Notes: generated from the sequence alone by a model not told the origin. DNA of 21,686 nucleotides from JBCBKZ01 sp039026975 (GCA_039026975.1 JBCCLI010000070.1:1-21686); one strand, 5' to 3'; positions 7,867 through 15,419 are shown, numbered from the stretch's first letter. A program made the numbers and translations.

Positions 7867-8949
7867 ATGCGACATATATATTTACTTGTGGTATTGGTAG
7901 CTTGCTGTGGGGTAGTAACCAGCTGCATAGAAGCTGTGGATCTAACAGCTACTAAGGTTGAAAGTGAATTAGTGATTCGGGCGGCTGTCTTGGCAGGTAC
8001 AGGAAGGAATGTAGTAGAACTGGGGTATACACAGGAGTTTGGGACTACCATCCCTTTACCAGAGAGGCAAGCTACTGTATCTGTAACAGATGGACAAGGG
8101 AATACTTTCTCCTTCACAGAGGAAGAGCCTGGAATCTATGTATGGATGAATGAAAACAGACCTATACTTCCAGGAGAGACATTTACCCTAACTCTTAGTA
8201 CCCAAGGTGGAGAAATATTTTCCTCCTCTCCGGAGACTGTTCCCGGGCATATACCCATCAACAACATCTACTATGAGGTCAGACAAGATGATTTCATCAA
8301 TGAACTAGGTAATCCTTTGACTAAGAATTTTGTAGATGTATTTGTAGATATAGCGCTAGAAGGAGTGGAAAATGTCAGTTTCTTAAGATGGGAGACGGAG
8401 AATGTGTATTTATTCTGGGAAGTAGATAAACCTAAGCCTCCTTGTAGTCCCTTCTATGTTCCGGGAGTCTGCTATATATATGATGGTAAAATGCAACCGG
8501 AAGAGGTTATTCTTCTGGATGGAAGAGAAAATAGAGGAGGAGAAATAAGCCGAATATGGGTGGGAAGAAAGCAGCTAGATTCCACCTTCAACCAGCTAAA
8601 TGGATTTGAAGTGGTTCAGCATAGTATGACGCAGTCTTCCTTTACCTACTGGGATGATGTAGCTAAAGTGGTATCCCAAGGAGGGAGTATATTTGATTCT
8701 CCGCCCGCAGCCGTAAGAGGAAACATATTTAATGTAAATAACCCTCTGGATCAGGTATTAGGGGCATTTGAAGTGTTTAATACTGATACGGCCCACCTCC
8801 TAATATATAAAACTGACCTGGCACCAGAATATGTGCCTCCCAGATATTGCTTACCGCTGCGGTTTGATCCATGTACCTTCTACAGGCCATGTGATAACTG
8901 TTTTGTCATTGAAAATAGCTCAGGTATAAGGCCTGCCTTTTTCCCTTGA
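7867..8949 (+). CDS. DUF4249 family lipoprotein, first of three in cassette B
   Basis: This 360-residue lipoprotein has a signal peptide with VVTSC (lipidated Cys20), followed by CIEAVDL as in its paralogues. Conserved blocks are ELVIRA near 38, WETENVYLFWEVDKPKPPC near 178-195, IWVGRKQLDSTFNQLNGF near 236, GSIFDSPPAAVRGN near 278, and the C-terminal cysteine cluster (YCLPLRFDPCTFYRPCDNC) ending RPAFFP. The family's function is unknown; a receptor-associated outer-membrane lipoprotein is inferred from position, 5 bp after the receptor gene. Its stop codon almost abuts the start of the next DUF4249 gene, so the two are probably translationally coupled. It shares the KPKPPC segment with the third copy (10199) but not with the second. 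Confidence 0.9.
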   Translation: MRHIYLLVVLVACCGVVTSCIEAVDLTATKVESELVIRAAVLAGTGRNVVELGYTQEFGTTIPLPERQATVSVTDGQGNTFSFTEEEPGIYVWMNENRPILPGETFTLTLSTQGGEIFSSSPETVPGHIPINNIYYEVRQDDFINELGNPLTKNFVDVFVDIALEGVENVSFLRWETENVYLFWEVDKPKPPCSPFYVPGVCYIYDGKMQPEEVILLDGRENRGGEISRIWVGRKQLDSTFNQLNGFEVVQHSMTQSSFTYWDDVAKVVSQGGSIFDSPPAAVRGNIFNVNNPLDQVLGAFEVFNTDTAHLLIYKTDLAPEYVPPRYCLPLRFDPCTFYRPCDNCFVIENSSGIRPAFFP

Positions 8950-8951
8950 TC

Positions 8952-10082
8952 ATGATGAAAAGTAGCATATATAGACCTGTATTAAGAGGAAAGCCTAAGA
9001 TGGGTTATTCGCTTAGCGTGTATGTATATGTACTTGTGTGTGGGGTACTGCTATGTTCTGCATGTGTAGAGGCTGTGGACCTGGATGCCCCTGCTTTTGA
9101 GGAGGAACTGGTCATTTATGGAAGCGTATCTAAGGGAATAGGTGAGCAGGTGGTGAAAATAGGGATGACCAGACCCTTTGAGTCAGTAGTCGAGAGACCG
9201 GAAATAGGGGCAAGTGTATCTGCTATAGATCAGCAGGGGAATAGCTACTTTTTTGAAGAAACAGAAGAAGGTATTTACAGATGGAATAATGAGAATAGAC
9301 CTGTGGAAGTGGGAGACTCATTTTATCTATTAGTAGACTTAGCGGATGGGAGGCGTTTTCAGTCCTCAGTAGAGAGAGTACCTGAAAATATACCTGTGCG
9401 TGATGTGTATTTCGAAATCACTACAGAGGTATTCATCAATGATATTGGAAATCCCGTGGATGACAGGTATGTGGATATTTTCCTGGACCTGGACATCCCA
9501 GACACAGATGCTGTCCCCTTTCTTAGATGGGAAACGGAGAATCTGTATCTGTTTATAGAAGTTGCTATAACAAATACGAGATGTGGCCCTGCCAACTTTC
9601 CTAGGACCTGTTTTGTGAATGATGGCTTTACTCAACCCCGGGAGGTAATCACTTTCAGCGGAATAGATAAAAAAAAGGGGTTAGTAGAAGGAATATGGGT
9701 AGGGAGGAAGGCCTTTGATTCCACCTTTAACCAGCGAAATATATTTTCCATCTATCAGCACGCTTTCTCAGCTAATACCTACCAGTATTGGGCGGATGTG
9801 GGCGAGGTGCTAAACCAAAGCGGAGACATCTTTGACAGACCTCCAGCTGCAGTGAGGGGAAACATAAGAGAAGTAGGGACCCCTGATAAGGTGATCCTTG
9901 GACACTTTCAGGCCATTAATGTAGATACCATCAGATTTGATATTTGGAGGCAAGATATAGCGCCAGTACAGGTACCTCCTTACTGCTTTCCGCGTTGGTT
10001 TGATCCCTGTGCGTATTATCCACCCTGCTTAAATTGCACTTTAATCCCTAATAGTACTTTAACCCGACCTCCTTACTTATAG
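8952..10082 (+). CDS. DUF4249 family lipoprotein, second of three in cassette B
   Basis: This lipoprotein has 376 residues from ATG 8952, 3 nt after the previous stop. A TTG at 8946 would overlap that stop and is less likely. ATG 9000 (MGYSLSVYVYVLVCGVL) would give a normal-length signal peptide and follows an AAGAGGAAAG purine stretch, so the true start may be there. The lipobox is LCSAC, a little unusual because Cys replaces the small residue at -3. The mature protein starts CVEAVDLDAP, then ELVIYG. Other landmarks are WETENLYLFIEV, IWVGRKAFDSTFNQRN, IFDRPPAAVRGN and a tail with YCFPRWFDPCAYYPPCLNC ending NSTLTRPPYL. It lacks the final Pro of its paralogues. It looks closest to the third copy (ENRPVEVGDSFYL against ENRPIAVGESFYL), suggesting a more recent duplication. 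An A8 tract is at 9669-9676. Confidence 0.88.
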   Translation: MMKSSIYRPVLRGKPKMGYSLSVYVYVLVCGVLLCSACVEAVDLDAPAFEEELVIYGSVSKGIGEQVVKIGMTRPFESVVERPEIGASVSAIDQQGNSYFFEETEEGIYRWNNENRPVEVGDSFYLLVDLADGRRFQSSVERVPENIPVRDVYFEITTEVFINDIGNPVDDRYVDIFLDLDIPDTDAVPFLRWETENLYLFIEVAITNTRCGPANFPRTCFVNDGFTQPREVITFSGIDKKKGLVEGIWVGRKAFDSTFNQRNIFSIYQHAFSANTYQYWADVGEVLNQSGDIFDRPPAAVRGNIREVGTPDKVILGHFQAINVDTIRFDIWRQDIAPVQVPPYCFPRWFDPCAYYPPCLNCTLIPNSTLTRPPYL

Positions 10083-10087
10083 TTACT

Positions 10088-10192
10088 ATGAGAGAATACA
10101 TTAAAGAATATTTGTTCACAGATAGCAGACAGTATACAAGGCTGCAAAAGACTAAGGTAGAAGAGGAAAGAGGTATATTATTTATAGGATAA
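10088..10192 (+). CDS. possible 34-residue small ORF between DUF4249 copies
   Basis: The 116-bp gap between the second and third DUF4249 genes is the widest within cassette B. It contains a complete 34-codon frame, ATG 10088 to TAA 10190-10192, encoding a charged peptide (MREYIKEYLFTDSRQYTRLQ...). It begins 5 bp after the upstream stop and ends 6 bp before the next ATG, spacing typical of operon genes. There is no signal peptide and no family I recognise. It may equally be a decayed remnant from the duplication, or chance. Confidence 0.25.
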   Translation: MREYIKEYLFTDSRQYTRLQKTKVEEERGILFIG

Positions 10193-10198
10193 AGCCTG

Positions 10199-11305
10199 AT
10201 GATTATGAGAATAGAGATGAGGCATATATCTATTTTTTTAGTTCAGCTTTGTCTGGGAGGCTTACTGCTTTCCCTATCTGGCTGCATAGAGGCAGTAGAG
10301 TTAGCTTCTTCAGAAATAGAGGCTGAGCTGGTTATTTCAGGGAGTATTTCTTCAGGGATAGCTACGCATCAAGTGGAAATTTTTGTGTCTAGTCCCTTTG
10401 GGGATGCAGTCCCTGACTATGTAGGGGGGGCAAGTGTGGCAGTAGTAGATGAATTAGGCGTTTCCTACCCTTTTACAGAAGGAGAGACGGGAAGATATAG
10501 TTGGAAAAATGAAAATAGACCCATAGCGGTAGGGGAGTCATTTTACCTGCAGATAGTGCTTGATGACGGGAGAGAGTACAGGTCAGCTGTGGAAAGAGTT
10601 CCCAGTTCCATTCCTATCCAGAATGCCTATTTTGAAATAAAGACGGACGTCATCACTAATGAATTAGGCTTTCCCCTGGAGAATAAATTTTTAGACGTTT
10701 TCGTAGATATAGAACTTCCCAGCAGGGAGGAGTCTTCCCTTCTAAGATGGGAAACAGAACGGGTGTATGTTTTCCAGGAAGTGGACTGGCCTAAGCCCCC
10801 TTGTGATCCTAGAAGGTTTCCCAGAACCTGTTACGTATTTGAAGGAAAAACCCAGCCCCAAGAGGTAATTTTGCTGGATGGAGATGAGCTGCAAGTGGGA
10901 CCAGTAGAAGGGATTTGGGTAGGGAGAAAACGGCTAGATTCTACTTTTAATCAGTTGAGTGTATTTACAGTAGTCCAAAAATCATCTTCCCGTACCTCTT
11001 TCAACTATTGGCAGGACGTAGCTACTATCTCCTCTGAGGGAGGTAGTATTTTTGATGCGCCCCCTGCGCCGGTAAGAGGGAATATAGTAAATGCTAATGA
11101 TGAGAGAGAGCAGGTACTAGGGAATTTTGAAGCAGTAAATGTAGATACTGCCAGAGTGATCATTTTTCCTACTGACCTGGATCAAAATTTTGTTCCTCCC
11201 TATTGTCAGCCTGTCAGGTTTAGGCCTTGTGAATATTATGCACCTTGTCTTTTCTGCCAGCTGATCCCTAATAGTACACTGGAAAGGCCTGACTATTTAC
11301 CCTAA
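10199..11305 (+). CDS. DUF4249 family lipoprotein, third of three in cassette B
   Basis: This 368-residue lipoprotein has lipobox LSGC (lipidated Cys29 from ATG 10199; ATGs at 10205 and 10217 are also in frame and would shorten the signal peptide). The mature start CIEAVELASSE follows the pattern of the other copies. Conserved blocks are ELVISGS, WETERVYVFQEVDWPKPPC, IWVGRKRLDSTFNQLSVF, GSIFDAPPAPVRGN and a cysteine cluster (YCQPVRFRPCEYYAPCLFC) ending NSTLERPDYLP. The role is unknown for the family; its position between a receptor and an MG2 protein suggests part of an outer-membrane complex. It ends 4 bp before the MG2 gene, the same junction spacing as in cassette A, so the order of cassette A is preserved with two extra copies inserted. 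A G7 tract is at 10424-10430. Confidence 0.9.
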   Translation: MIMRIEMRHISIFLVQLCLGGLLLSLSGCIEAVELASSEIEAELVISGSISSGIATHQVEIFVSSPFGDAVPDYVGGASVAVVDELGVSYPFTEGETGRYSWKNENRPIAVGESFYLQIVLDDGREYRSAVERVPSSIPIQNAYFEIKTDVITNELGFPLENKFLDVFVDIELPSREESSLLRWETERVYVFQEVDWPKPPCDPRRFPRTCYVFEGKTQPQEVILLDGDELQVGPVEGIWVGRKRLDSTFNQLSVFTVVQKSSSRTSFNYWQDVATISSEGGSIFDAPPAPVRGNIVNANDEREQVLGNFEAVNVDTARVIIFPTDLDQNFVPPYCQPVRFRPCEYYAPCLFCQLIPNSTLERPDYLP

Positions 11306-11309
11306 GACT

Positions 11310-12968
11310 ATGCTGAAAACTGTTGTCATTATGAATCTGTGGAGAATGAGTATGCTGCTATTGCTTTTCTTGGGCATTTCAGGCTACGCTATTGCTCAGA
11401 ATTATATTTCTCTTCATACAGATAAGTCATTTTATGTAGTAGGGGAGCGTATATGGTTTTCTGCCTATCTCACATCTGAATCTGGAAAGCCCATTTCAAG
11501 CGGAGATCTTTCCATCTCTCTTTTTCATGAGTCGGGAGAAGAACTACTTACTGCCTTATTTCCTATCAAAGATGGACAGGTAGCAGGAGACGTATACTTG
11601 GAAGAATCCTTACCCGTAGGTAATTACCTTTTCAGCATGAGCAGCTTAGCCATTAAGCCTAATGAGATGTATGCGCAGCATGTTATTCTCCCTGTTTTAC
11701 ATCCTTCTCTTATGGAGACACTACAGCTGCCTGAGTCTGTTTGGCCTTCCCTTTTGGTTCAAGAATTACCTACTGAGACTCCTAATGTAACGGTAGACAT
11801 GGGGGTTGAATCCCTTAGCCCTAGAAAAATGATAAATGTAAGCCTAGGTTCCCCTCAGCTGAAAGGAAGAAAGGTATCAGTAGCTATCAGGCACCTTAAT
11901 CAGACAGGGCTAAGCGAAATCCAACAGTTGGCAGGTACTTTTACCCCTACCTCTTCCAGCTACCCATATTCTCCAGATAGCTGGAACCTACAGGCTGGGT
12001 TAACTAAAGCCGGGGGAGGGATTTTACCAGATATGGTCAATGTATATTGGGCTGAGCAGGATACCCAAATGCTAAGTAAAGTCACTGACGGGAGCTTTTC
12101 CCTTAGCTTACCCAAAAGAAGTGGCGTTCAACATTTTCAGGTGCTTGACGCCAGTCCCTTCCCTGACCATAATTTTCAAGTGGCCTGGGAGCAGCAAGGA
12201 AAAGAGCGCATTTCCTTACCGCCCATCCCTCCTATGGGAGAGTTATCAGAAGAACAGAAAAGCTACCTCTACTGGTTTCAGAGAAGGAAATTAGTAGAGA
12301 GGTTGTTTCAATTCAATTTAGTTTCTCCTGCTGAAGAAGAAGGTACCACTTTGGTTCGTCCCAAAGCAGATAAGTCATACTCCTCTCAGAAGTACCTCGC
12401 CTTTAAAGATTTGGAAGCATTTATACGGGAGGTACTTTCGCCTGCCGTAAAAGTAGTCTCTACTGGCAGGCAAAAAACCATCAGAATGTTGAATTTTGAT
12501 TCCAGGGTAAGGTTCACCCAACCCCCTCTAGTATTTCTGGATGGGTACCTTATGGAAGATGTCAGTCAAGTGTGGGAGGTCAACTGGAATAATGTAGATC
12601 GACTGGAATTATTTGGCTCACATGAGACTATTTTCCCCTACTTCGGACCTATGGGGCAGGGTAGGGGCGTGATACGCTTATTTACCAAAGGGAGGCAGAA
12701 CTTTGAGGGAAAGATTAGCTACCTGCCTATTTCCTCTTTAGAAGCTTATTCTCCTCCTCACACCTTCCAATTGCCAAATAATGAATTGGCTAAACCGGAT
12801 TTAAGACCTGTTCTTTTCTGGGACGGAAGCCTACTGATGGATAAAGAAGGCCAGGCAGAAATCAGCTTTCCCCATTCAGACCTGAAAGGTCAGTTCCTCA
12901 TAGAAGTGAAAGGCCTTCAGGAGGATGGAACATTCTTTACTGCCTTTTACCCCTACGAGTTAGACTAG
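11310..12968 (+). CDS. MG2-domain protein with C-terminal plug-like domain (cassette B)
   Basis: This 552-residue paralogue of the 3006-4682 product has a type-I signal peptide ending YAIAQ near residue 30, followed by LHTDKSFYVVGERIWFSAYL (about 35-54), the MG2 opening. The middle segment (SYLYWFQRRKLVERLFQF, then YSSQKYLAFKDLEAFIREVL) is shared with the cassette A copy. The plug-like segment comes near residue 410 (PLVFLDGYLMEDVSQVW, VDRLELFG, YFGPMGQGRGVIRLFTKG). The C-terminus (LFWDGSLL...FPHSDLKGQFLIEVKGL) is the usual end of the family. ATG 11331 (MNLWRMSM) is an alternative start. It is probably a periplasmic partner of the receptor; no enzyme active site is visible. The 70 bp after the stop contain no clear intrinsic terminator, so transcription may continue into lolD. 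Confidence 0.82.
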   Translation: MLKTVVIMNLWRMSMLLLLFLGISGYAIAQNYISLHTDKSFYVVGERIWFSAYLTSESGKPISSGDLSISLFHESGEELLTALFPIKDGQVAGDVYLEESLPVGNYLFSMSSLAIKPNEMYAQHVILPVLHPSLMETLQLPESVWPSLLVQELPTETPNVTVDMGVESLSPRKMINVSLGSPQLKGRKVSVAIRHLNQTGLSEIQQLAGTFTPTSSSYPYSPDSWNLQAGLTKAGGGILPDMVNVYWAEQDTQMLSKVTDGSFSLSLPKRSGVQHFQVLDASPFPDHNFQVAWEQQGKERISLPPIPPMGELSEEQKSYLYWFQRRKLVERLFQFNLVSPAEEEGTTLVRPKADKSYSSQKYLAFKDLEAFIREVLSPAVKVVSTGRQKTIRMLNFDSRVRFTQPPLVFLDGYLMEDVSQVWEVNWNNVDRLELFGSHETIFPYFGPMGQGRGVIRLFTKGRQNFEGKISYLPISSLEAYSPPHTFQLPNNELAKPDLRPVLFWDGSLLMDKEGQAEISFPHSDLKGQFLIEVKGLQEDGTFFTAFYPYELD

Positions 12969-13038
12969 CGAAAAGGGAAATGGATAGTGCCTTATCAGCC
13001 ATTTGCATGATCATGGGAGAATTTTTCTATTTTGGGCC

Positions 13039-13695
13039 ATGCTTATAGCAAAAGGAATTGAAAAGTATTATGGTAGCCTGCATGTACTGAAAGGGGTAGA
13101 TATGGAATTGGCTACGGGAGAGGTAATGTCCTTAGTAGGAACCTCAGGAGCAGGAAAAAGTACCTTACTCCAGGTCTTAGGTACCCTAGATCAGGCTGAT
13201 AAGGGAAAAGTTCAGTTTGAAGGCCAAGATATATTTGGGCTAAGTCAAAAGCAGCAGGCTGCTTTCCGGAATAAGCACTTAGGATTCATTTTTCAGTTCC
13301 ACCATCTGTTACCAGAATTTACCGCCTTGGAGAATGTATGTATGCCTGCCTTTATCGCGGGAACTGGGAAGGGAGAAGCTATGGAAAAAGCTACTTCCTT
13401 ACTAGAGCGGCTTGGATTAGGAGAAAGACTGGAACACAAACCTTCCGAATTATCTGGAGGAGAACAGCAGCGAGTAGCCGTAGCCAGGGCTATTATAAAT
13501 GACCCTAGCCTGGTATTAGCTGACGAGCCTACGGGTAACCTGGATTCTGCCAATAGTCATGGACTATATGACCTGATTTTTGAGTTAGCCCATAGCATGA
13601 AGGTTAGTTTTTTGATAGCTACCCATAACCAGGAGCTAGCGGCTAAGGCAGATAAATCTGCCCGGATAAAGGATGGGATAATAGTTTCTACTTGA
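13039..13695 (+). CDS. lolD: lipoprotein-releasing ABC transporter ATP-binding subunit
   Basis: This 218-residue ABC ATPase has Walker A GTSGAGKST (34-42), Q-loop Gln76 (FIFQFHH), signature LSGGEQQR (128-135), Walker B VLADEP with Glu153, and switch His186 (IATHN). FIFQFHHLLPEFTALENV is typical of LolD and the related MacB/FtsE group, and length and best overall resemblance point to LolD. LolD powers release of lipoproteins from the inner membrane to the LolA carrier. ATG 13039 is chosen because MLIAKGIEKYYGSLHVLKGV is the normal LolD N-terminus; the frame also extends to TTG 13003. The membrane subunits are not in the window. Its position after four lipoprotein genes is suggestive but may be coincidence. 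It ends 1 bp from a convergent gene. Confidence 0.88.
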   Translation: MLIAKGIEKYYGSLHVLKGVDMELATGEVMSLVGTSGAGKSTLLQVLGTLDQADKGKVQFEGQDIFGLSQKQQAAFRNKHLGFIFQFHHLLPEFTALENVCMPAFIAGTGKGEAMEKATSLLERLGLGERLEHKPSELSGGEQQRVAVARAIINDPSLVLADEPTGNLDSANSHGLYDLIFELAHSMKVSFLIATHNQELAAKADKSARIKDGIIVST

Positions 13696-13696
13696 G

Positions 13697-14608
13697 TTAT
13701 TCTTCCAGGAAGTTATTAAAGTCCACCTTATCCTGGTGGATAATCACCTTATCATTAATCAGCCTACTTAAGGGAAAAACTACGTACTCTTTTCCTGTGA
13801 AAAGAGTTAAGGACACATTGGTCATTTTTACGATTTGTCCCTTAAAATCATCTATGCTGATGACCTGTCCTACTTCAAAATTTCCCCTGGTGTAGAAGGA
13901 GGTGAGTATACTGGAAAGTACATTTCTGGCAGCAAAGCCATAAGCTATGGCAAAGGCCAGGAATACGCCTCCCAGAATAATATAGATGTTGGAGGTGATG
14001 ATATCCGTATTGATTCCTGCCTGATTAAGGGCAGTAATGATGATGGCTATTAGGAGAATGTAAAAAACGCCATTACTCATGATTCTCCAGGCAGAAATTC
14101 CAAAGGTTTTGGCTGAACGAGCAATCATCCCTTTTATCGCATCTGCAATATAAAATCCCAAAGCTAGAATTAAGAAGGCTGTAAAGAGCTTGGGGAGATA
14201 GGCAATGAGCTCCCCTACCTGTTCCGTAACTATGTTAAGTCCGATGGTCTCGGCTGCGGAAAGAATAAAGATGAGCATCAATACCCAATAAACAAAGGTC
14301 TTAATGATACCCACTGGCTTAATGGAAATATGATTCTCCCTAAAGGTATCCGTTTCATTGAGTTTATTAGCCAGCTTATCCAAGCCTATTTTAGTGAGGA
14401 GTTTAGCTATGAGGGAGGAAATAAGTTTGGATAGCATCCAACCCACCAGCAGAATTACCACTGCCCCAATCAAGTCGAAAAGTACGGGCATAAGCTCATC
14501 AAACACATTGGTGAATGACTCCATGATTTTTTGAGCGAAACTCGATTGAAGTAATTGAAGGGAAAATGAATGGTTCATGTCAGTTAGTTGAGTAGGTGCT
14601 TTCAGCAA
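13697..14608 (-). CDS. MscS-type mechanosensitive ion channel family protein
   Basis: This 303-residue inner-membrane protein has about five hydrophobic helices (roughly 39-61, 100-121, 134-156, 174-196 and 207-228). The last runs into a small beta-rich soluble domain (NFEVGQVISIDDFKGQIVKM, then VVFPLSRLIN), the pattern of MscS-superfamily proteins with extra N-terminal helices. The pore-like helix (ILGGVFLAFAIAYGFAARNVLSS) is alanine- and glycine-rich. These channels open on membrane tension and release solutes during hypo-osmotic shock. The first ATG at 14608 starts 5 bp after the 79-residue gene; ATG 14578 (MNHSFSLQLL) is also plausible. It is the last gene of a sigma factor/unknown/channel operon. 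Its stop is separated from the lolD stop by a single base. Confidence 0.85.
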   Translation of the reverse strand: MLKAPTQLTDMNHSFSLQLLQSSFAQKIMESFTNVFDELMPVLFDLIGAVVILLVGWMLSKLISSLIAKLLTKIGLDKLANKLNETDTFRENHISIKPVGIIKTFVYWVLMLIFILSAAETIGLNIVTEQVGELIAYLPKLFTAFLILALGFYIADAIKGMIARSAKTFGISAWRIMSNGVFYILLIAIIITALNQAGINTDIITSNIYIILGGVFLAFAIAYGFAARNVLSSILTSFYTRGNFEVGQVISIDDFKGQIVKMTNVSLTLFTGKEYVVFPLSRLINDKVIIHQDKVDFNNFLEE

Positions 14609-14613
14609 ATATA

Positions 14614-14853
14614 TTAATCCTCTGGGCTAGCGTCTGCTTCATCTGTTGGGAAAGGGGGTTGTTCTCCGGGAGGTAGAGATGGAAGCTCAACTGATCCGGA
14701 CAAGGAAGCACTAATGGTAGAACCAGCTTTACTGGTAAATAGATCTACCATCCCCATTAACAACTTGATGGCTTCAAGCTGTGCCAGGGTTTCCTGCTTC
14801 ACACGATCAGGTAACACTGCTAAGGGCTCTATGTCTTTAAAGTTGTTTTCCAT
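14614..14853 (-). CDS. unknown 79-residue protein downstream of ECF sigma factor
   Basis: This small protein has an N-terminal helical half (IEPLAVLPDRVKQETLAQLEAIKLLMGMVDLF) and a low-complexity C-terminus rich in Pro, Ser and acidic residues (LPSLPPGEQPPFPTDEADAS). There is no signal peptide or membrane helix. Its ATG shares one base with the stop of the sigma factor gene (TAATG arrangement), so the two are almost certainly translationally coupled. I do not recognise a named family. The coupling suggests it could bind or modulate the sigma factor, but it is far too small for, and unlike, a FecR- or RseA-type anti-sigma factor with a membrane segment. It could instead be a protein without any direct sigma role. 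Confidence 0.75.
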   Translation of the reverse strand: MENNFKDIEPLAVLPDRVKQETLAQLEAIKLLMGMVDLFTSKAGSTISASLSGSVELPSLPPGEQPPFPTDEADASPED

Positions 14854-15419
14854 TAGGCAATGGATTCCATATCTTTAACAATTTCTCTAACTCTTTTCCT
14901 GGCTCTAGCAAGACGCATTTTTACGGCACTTTCAGAAATCTCCAACGTAGTCATGATTTCTCTTATTGGGGTATCATCTTGATACTTCATAAGGAGAATC
15001 ATTTTATCCTCAGGAGAAATTTTATCCAGTGCTATTTTTAGATATTCAGACCTGATAGCTAAAAGTTCCTTCTCATCATCATCATGCGGCACATCTAATC
15101 TGTCATCAATATCTACTTTCTTTATTTTATGAATTTTCCGGTACTGTTCCACACAATAGTTATAGGTAATTGCATAAAGCCAGGTGGAAAACCTACTATT
15201 TCCCTTGAATTTAGAGAGTTGATAGAAAACCTTCAAAAAGATTTCTTGAACCATGTCTTGGGCTGCTTCCTCATTTTTGACAAAACTCAGGCACTTGCGA
15301 TATACTTTATTGGCATATCTGTCATACAAAATACCAAAATGCTCTGTCGATCCTTTTGTGGTGATCAGGGCAATTAGCTTGTCGTCCGTTAAGGTAGATG
15401 TGGGCCTAGACAATGGCAA
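14853..15419 (-). CDS. RNA polymerase ECF-type sigma-70 factor
   Basis: This 188-residue two-domain sigma factor has region 2 at about residues 28-95 (FGILYDRYANKVYRKCLSF, then AAQDMVQEIFLKVF and FSTWLYAITYNYCVEQYRK), an acidic linker (VDIDDRLDVPHDDDEKE), and region 4 at about 130-183 with the helix-turn-helix IREIMTTLEISESAVKMRLARARKRV. This is the size and order of ECF sigma factors, which bind core RNA polymerase and direct it to a small regulon. It starts the operon with the 79-residue protein and the MscS-type channel, so the regulon may include envelope or osmotic stress genes; that is inference. No canonical anti-sigma gene is adjacent, and it is not next to the STN receptor on the same strand, so a FecI-type pairing is not supported. 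Confidence 0.93.
   Translation of the reverse strand: MPLSRPTSTLTDDKLIALITTKGSTEHFGILYDRYANKVYRKCLSFVKNEEAAQDMVQEIFLKVFYQLSKFKGNSRFSTWLYAITYNYCVEQYRKIHKIKKVDIDDRLDVPHDDDEKELLAIRSEYLKIALDKISPEDKMILLMKYQDDTPIREIMTTLEISESAVKMRLARARKRVREIVKDMESIA

Noticed and set aside
7851..8117. Minus-strand 88-codon frame
   Set aside because: It is antisense to the receptor end and a DUF4249 gene with a clear lipobox.
9359..9635. Two overlapping minus-strand frames
   Set aside because: Both are antisense to the second DUF4249 gene and overlap each other in different frames.
13002..13034. TTTG and TATTTTGG as a lolD promoter
   Set aside because: The -7 match is imperfect and the predicted start falls at or after the ATG, which would need a leaderless transcript.
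13293..13553. Minus-strand frame inside lolD
   Set aside because: It is antisense to the Walker and signature motifs of a clear ABC ATPase.
13728..13743. Hairpin TTATCC-TGGT-GGATAA after lolD as a terminator
   Set aside because: It has only six pairs, no T-tract on the + strand, and lies within the coding sequence of the channel gene.
13692..14053. Plus-strand frames over the channel gene
   Set aside because: They are antisense to a complete MscS-type protein with continuous helices.
14853..15419. ECF sigma factor as the FecI partner of the STN receptor
   Set aside because: It is on the opposite strand, separated by other operons, and lacks a FecR-like neighbour.
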